This document shows, piece by piece, positions 62,816 to 64,000 of a DNA stretch of 64,000 nt. This stretch comes from Prochlorococcus sp. AG-402-A08. GTDB lineage: Bacteria > Cyanobacteriota > Cyanobacteriia > PCC-6307 > Cyanobiaceae. Both the position numbers and the translations under genes were made by a program. The notes beneath the pieces were generated by a model. The model ran no database searches. It was not told the DNA's origin and saw nothing but the letters and a program-made list of their open reading frames with translations. Each line of letters starts with the position of its first letter. Position 1 is the first letter of the stretch. The stretch is taken from assembly GCA_003279585.1 (NCBI GenBank), contig QCHH01000001.1, forward strand, positions 240,481 through 304,480, in the 5' to 3' direction.

Positions 62816-63436
62816 ATGAATATCCTACCCTCAGATCTTAGAGAAGCTGAAACAAATGTATTTGAATCAATTCAAAGTTATTTTTTAAGTAATTCTGAAC
62901 AATCTTTTCTTTCTATCAACTTTAAATTTGAAGGATTACGAATCAATCCAATAATTTTTCGTTTATCTAACAAACTAACTGAAATTAAATTAGATAATGT
63001 TTTATTATGGGCCGATGCTGGTGGTGCGGCTCTTGCTAAAAGAGATAACCCTGAATTGGCCAATAAGATTTTTACATTTAAGGAGTTTATTAATTCTACA
63101 GATTCGTTGAATTCTTTATTATTAGTATGTTCTCCTCAACCATATGATATTGAGATGTTTGAGCAAGTATGTTCTCATACTAATTCAACGGTAATTATGG
63201 TTAACGGTAAGTTGGAAGATCCAATAGTGGGAATCGGTAGTGTCGGTAGAGAAATGAGAAAAAGATTTGCTGAAAAATGGAAGGTACTTTACTTTGTACA
63301 ACCATTATCTATGGGTGCATTATTGAAAAGATTTCCTAATGACTGGGAGCTTTTTAAATTAAACCCTGATGGATATTCTTTTGTTAAATCATTTGATAAA
63401 CGTCCTGATGATGAAACTATAATCTTAAACTTATAA
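62816..63436 (+). CDS. DUF1995-like protein
   Basis: LLWADAGGAALAKRDNPELANKIFTF...VNGKLEDPIVGIGSVGREMRKRFAEKWKVLYFVQPL. Confidence 0.78.
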   Translation: MNILPSDLREAETNVFESIQSYFLSNSEQSFLSINFKFEGLRINPIIFRLSNKLTEIKLDNVLLWADAGGAALAKRDNPELANKIFTFKEFINSTDSLNSLLLVCSPQPYDIEMFEQVCSHTNSTVIMVNGKLEDPIVGIGSVGREMRKRFAEKWKVLYFVQPLSMGALLKRFPNDWELFKLNPDGYSFVKSFDKRPDDETIILNL

Positions 63437-63440
63437 TTCT

Positions 63441-64000
63441 ATGAGTAAAAGACATTATTTATATATAGGCGTAATTTTATTATCTATAAATATATTAAAT
63501 GGTAATTTATTTAAATTATATTCATATTTAAGACAAAGAGTTAATATTAATACTCTAGGTCTTGAAAAGTTTAATATATGTCAGCCTTTGCAAGAGGAAC
63601 TTGAGGAGTATACCTATAACTTTAAATCTAATATTAGCATTAGTATTTTAGATGATTCTGGTGACTTTATTGCAGATATTAACGGTCAAATACCTAGGAT
63701 TCCTGCATCTAATCAGAAGATCCTTTCTAGTGCTTTCTCTTTAGATATTCTAGGACCTTATTATACTCTTAATACATCTATTAAAGTGATAAATGATGGA
63801 AGCTTATATATAGATGCATCAGGTGATCCTGATTTTGATAAAAGTCATTTAGAAGAGTTAATTAGTGATCTTAATAATACTAATTATAATTTACGTTTAA
63901 AAACGCCAATAGTCGTTAGAAAAAGCAATCCAAAAAATTGGTGGCCTTCTAGCTGGTCTTATGCCGATAGAAATGAAGAATATGGGGCACCTATTACTAA
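63441..64000 (+). CDS. D-alanyl-D-alanine carboxypeptidase / PBP4 (peptidase S13), N-terminal part truncated by window edge
   Basis: Frame from ATG 63441: MSKRHYLYIGVILLSINILNGN...RIPASNQKILSSAFSLDILGPYYTLNTSIKV...LYIDASGDPDFDKSHLEEL (SxxK motif SNQK, GDPD). Confidence 0.82.
   Translation, partial: MSKRHYLYIGVILLSINILNGNLFKLYSYLRQRVNINTLGLEKFNICQPLQEELEEYTYNFKSNISISILDDSGDFIADINGQIPRIPASNQKILSSAFSLDILGPYYTLNTSIKVINDGSLYIDASGDPDFDKSHLEELISDLNNTNYNLRLKTPIVVRKSNPKNWWPSSWSYADRNEEYGAPIT

Noticed and set aside
1-64000. CRISPR arrays, transposons, prophage, toxin-antitoxin or known defence systems
   Set aside because: Scanned by eye: no regularly spaced repeats, transposase/integrase motifs, or Cas/RM/Abi-type proteins among the ORFs.

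Overview
The window looks like a core chromosomal segment of a low-GC marine picocyanobacterium, most likely a Prochlorococcus strain (inferred from gene content: psaK, petN, thf1/psb29, PAM68-like, DUF3110/2499/3593 families, and AT-rich composition). It is densely packed with housekeeping genes: carA, mini-RNase III, a TrmH-type rRNA methyltransferase, gatA, dnaE, rpsO, ruvA, dnaG, umuDC, rlmH, ksgA, ispE, pdhB, secDF, clpP, ftsH, pyk, scpB, ilvA, dxs, rpmB, htpG, hisZ, pstBAC, dnaK/dnaJ, murQ, ribBA, argC, purN, pgi, leuS, dapF and a cysteine desulfurase. There is one tRNA-Ser(GGA). trpD is truncated at the left edge and a dacB/PBP4-like gene at the right edge. I saw no CRISPR array, transposase or prophage. 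The most interesting points are: (1) a near-consensus cyanobacterial LexA box in front of umuDC, with a small HEXXH putative metallopeptidase ORF directly downstream; (2) a probable ATA start codon on a STAS-domain gene; (3) small ORFs missing from the ORF track, including petN, a neighbouring single-TM ORF, and a 31-aa hydrophobic ORF before pdhB; (4) a compact accessory cluster at about 23.4-27.1 kb with an ArnT/PMT-like glycosyltransferase and several orphan small ORFs; (5) a three-copy 78-bp in-frame repeat in the N-terminal extension of the TrmH methyltransferase. I could not identify a clearly new multi-gene system. The umuDC plus HEXXH locus is the best candidate.
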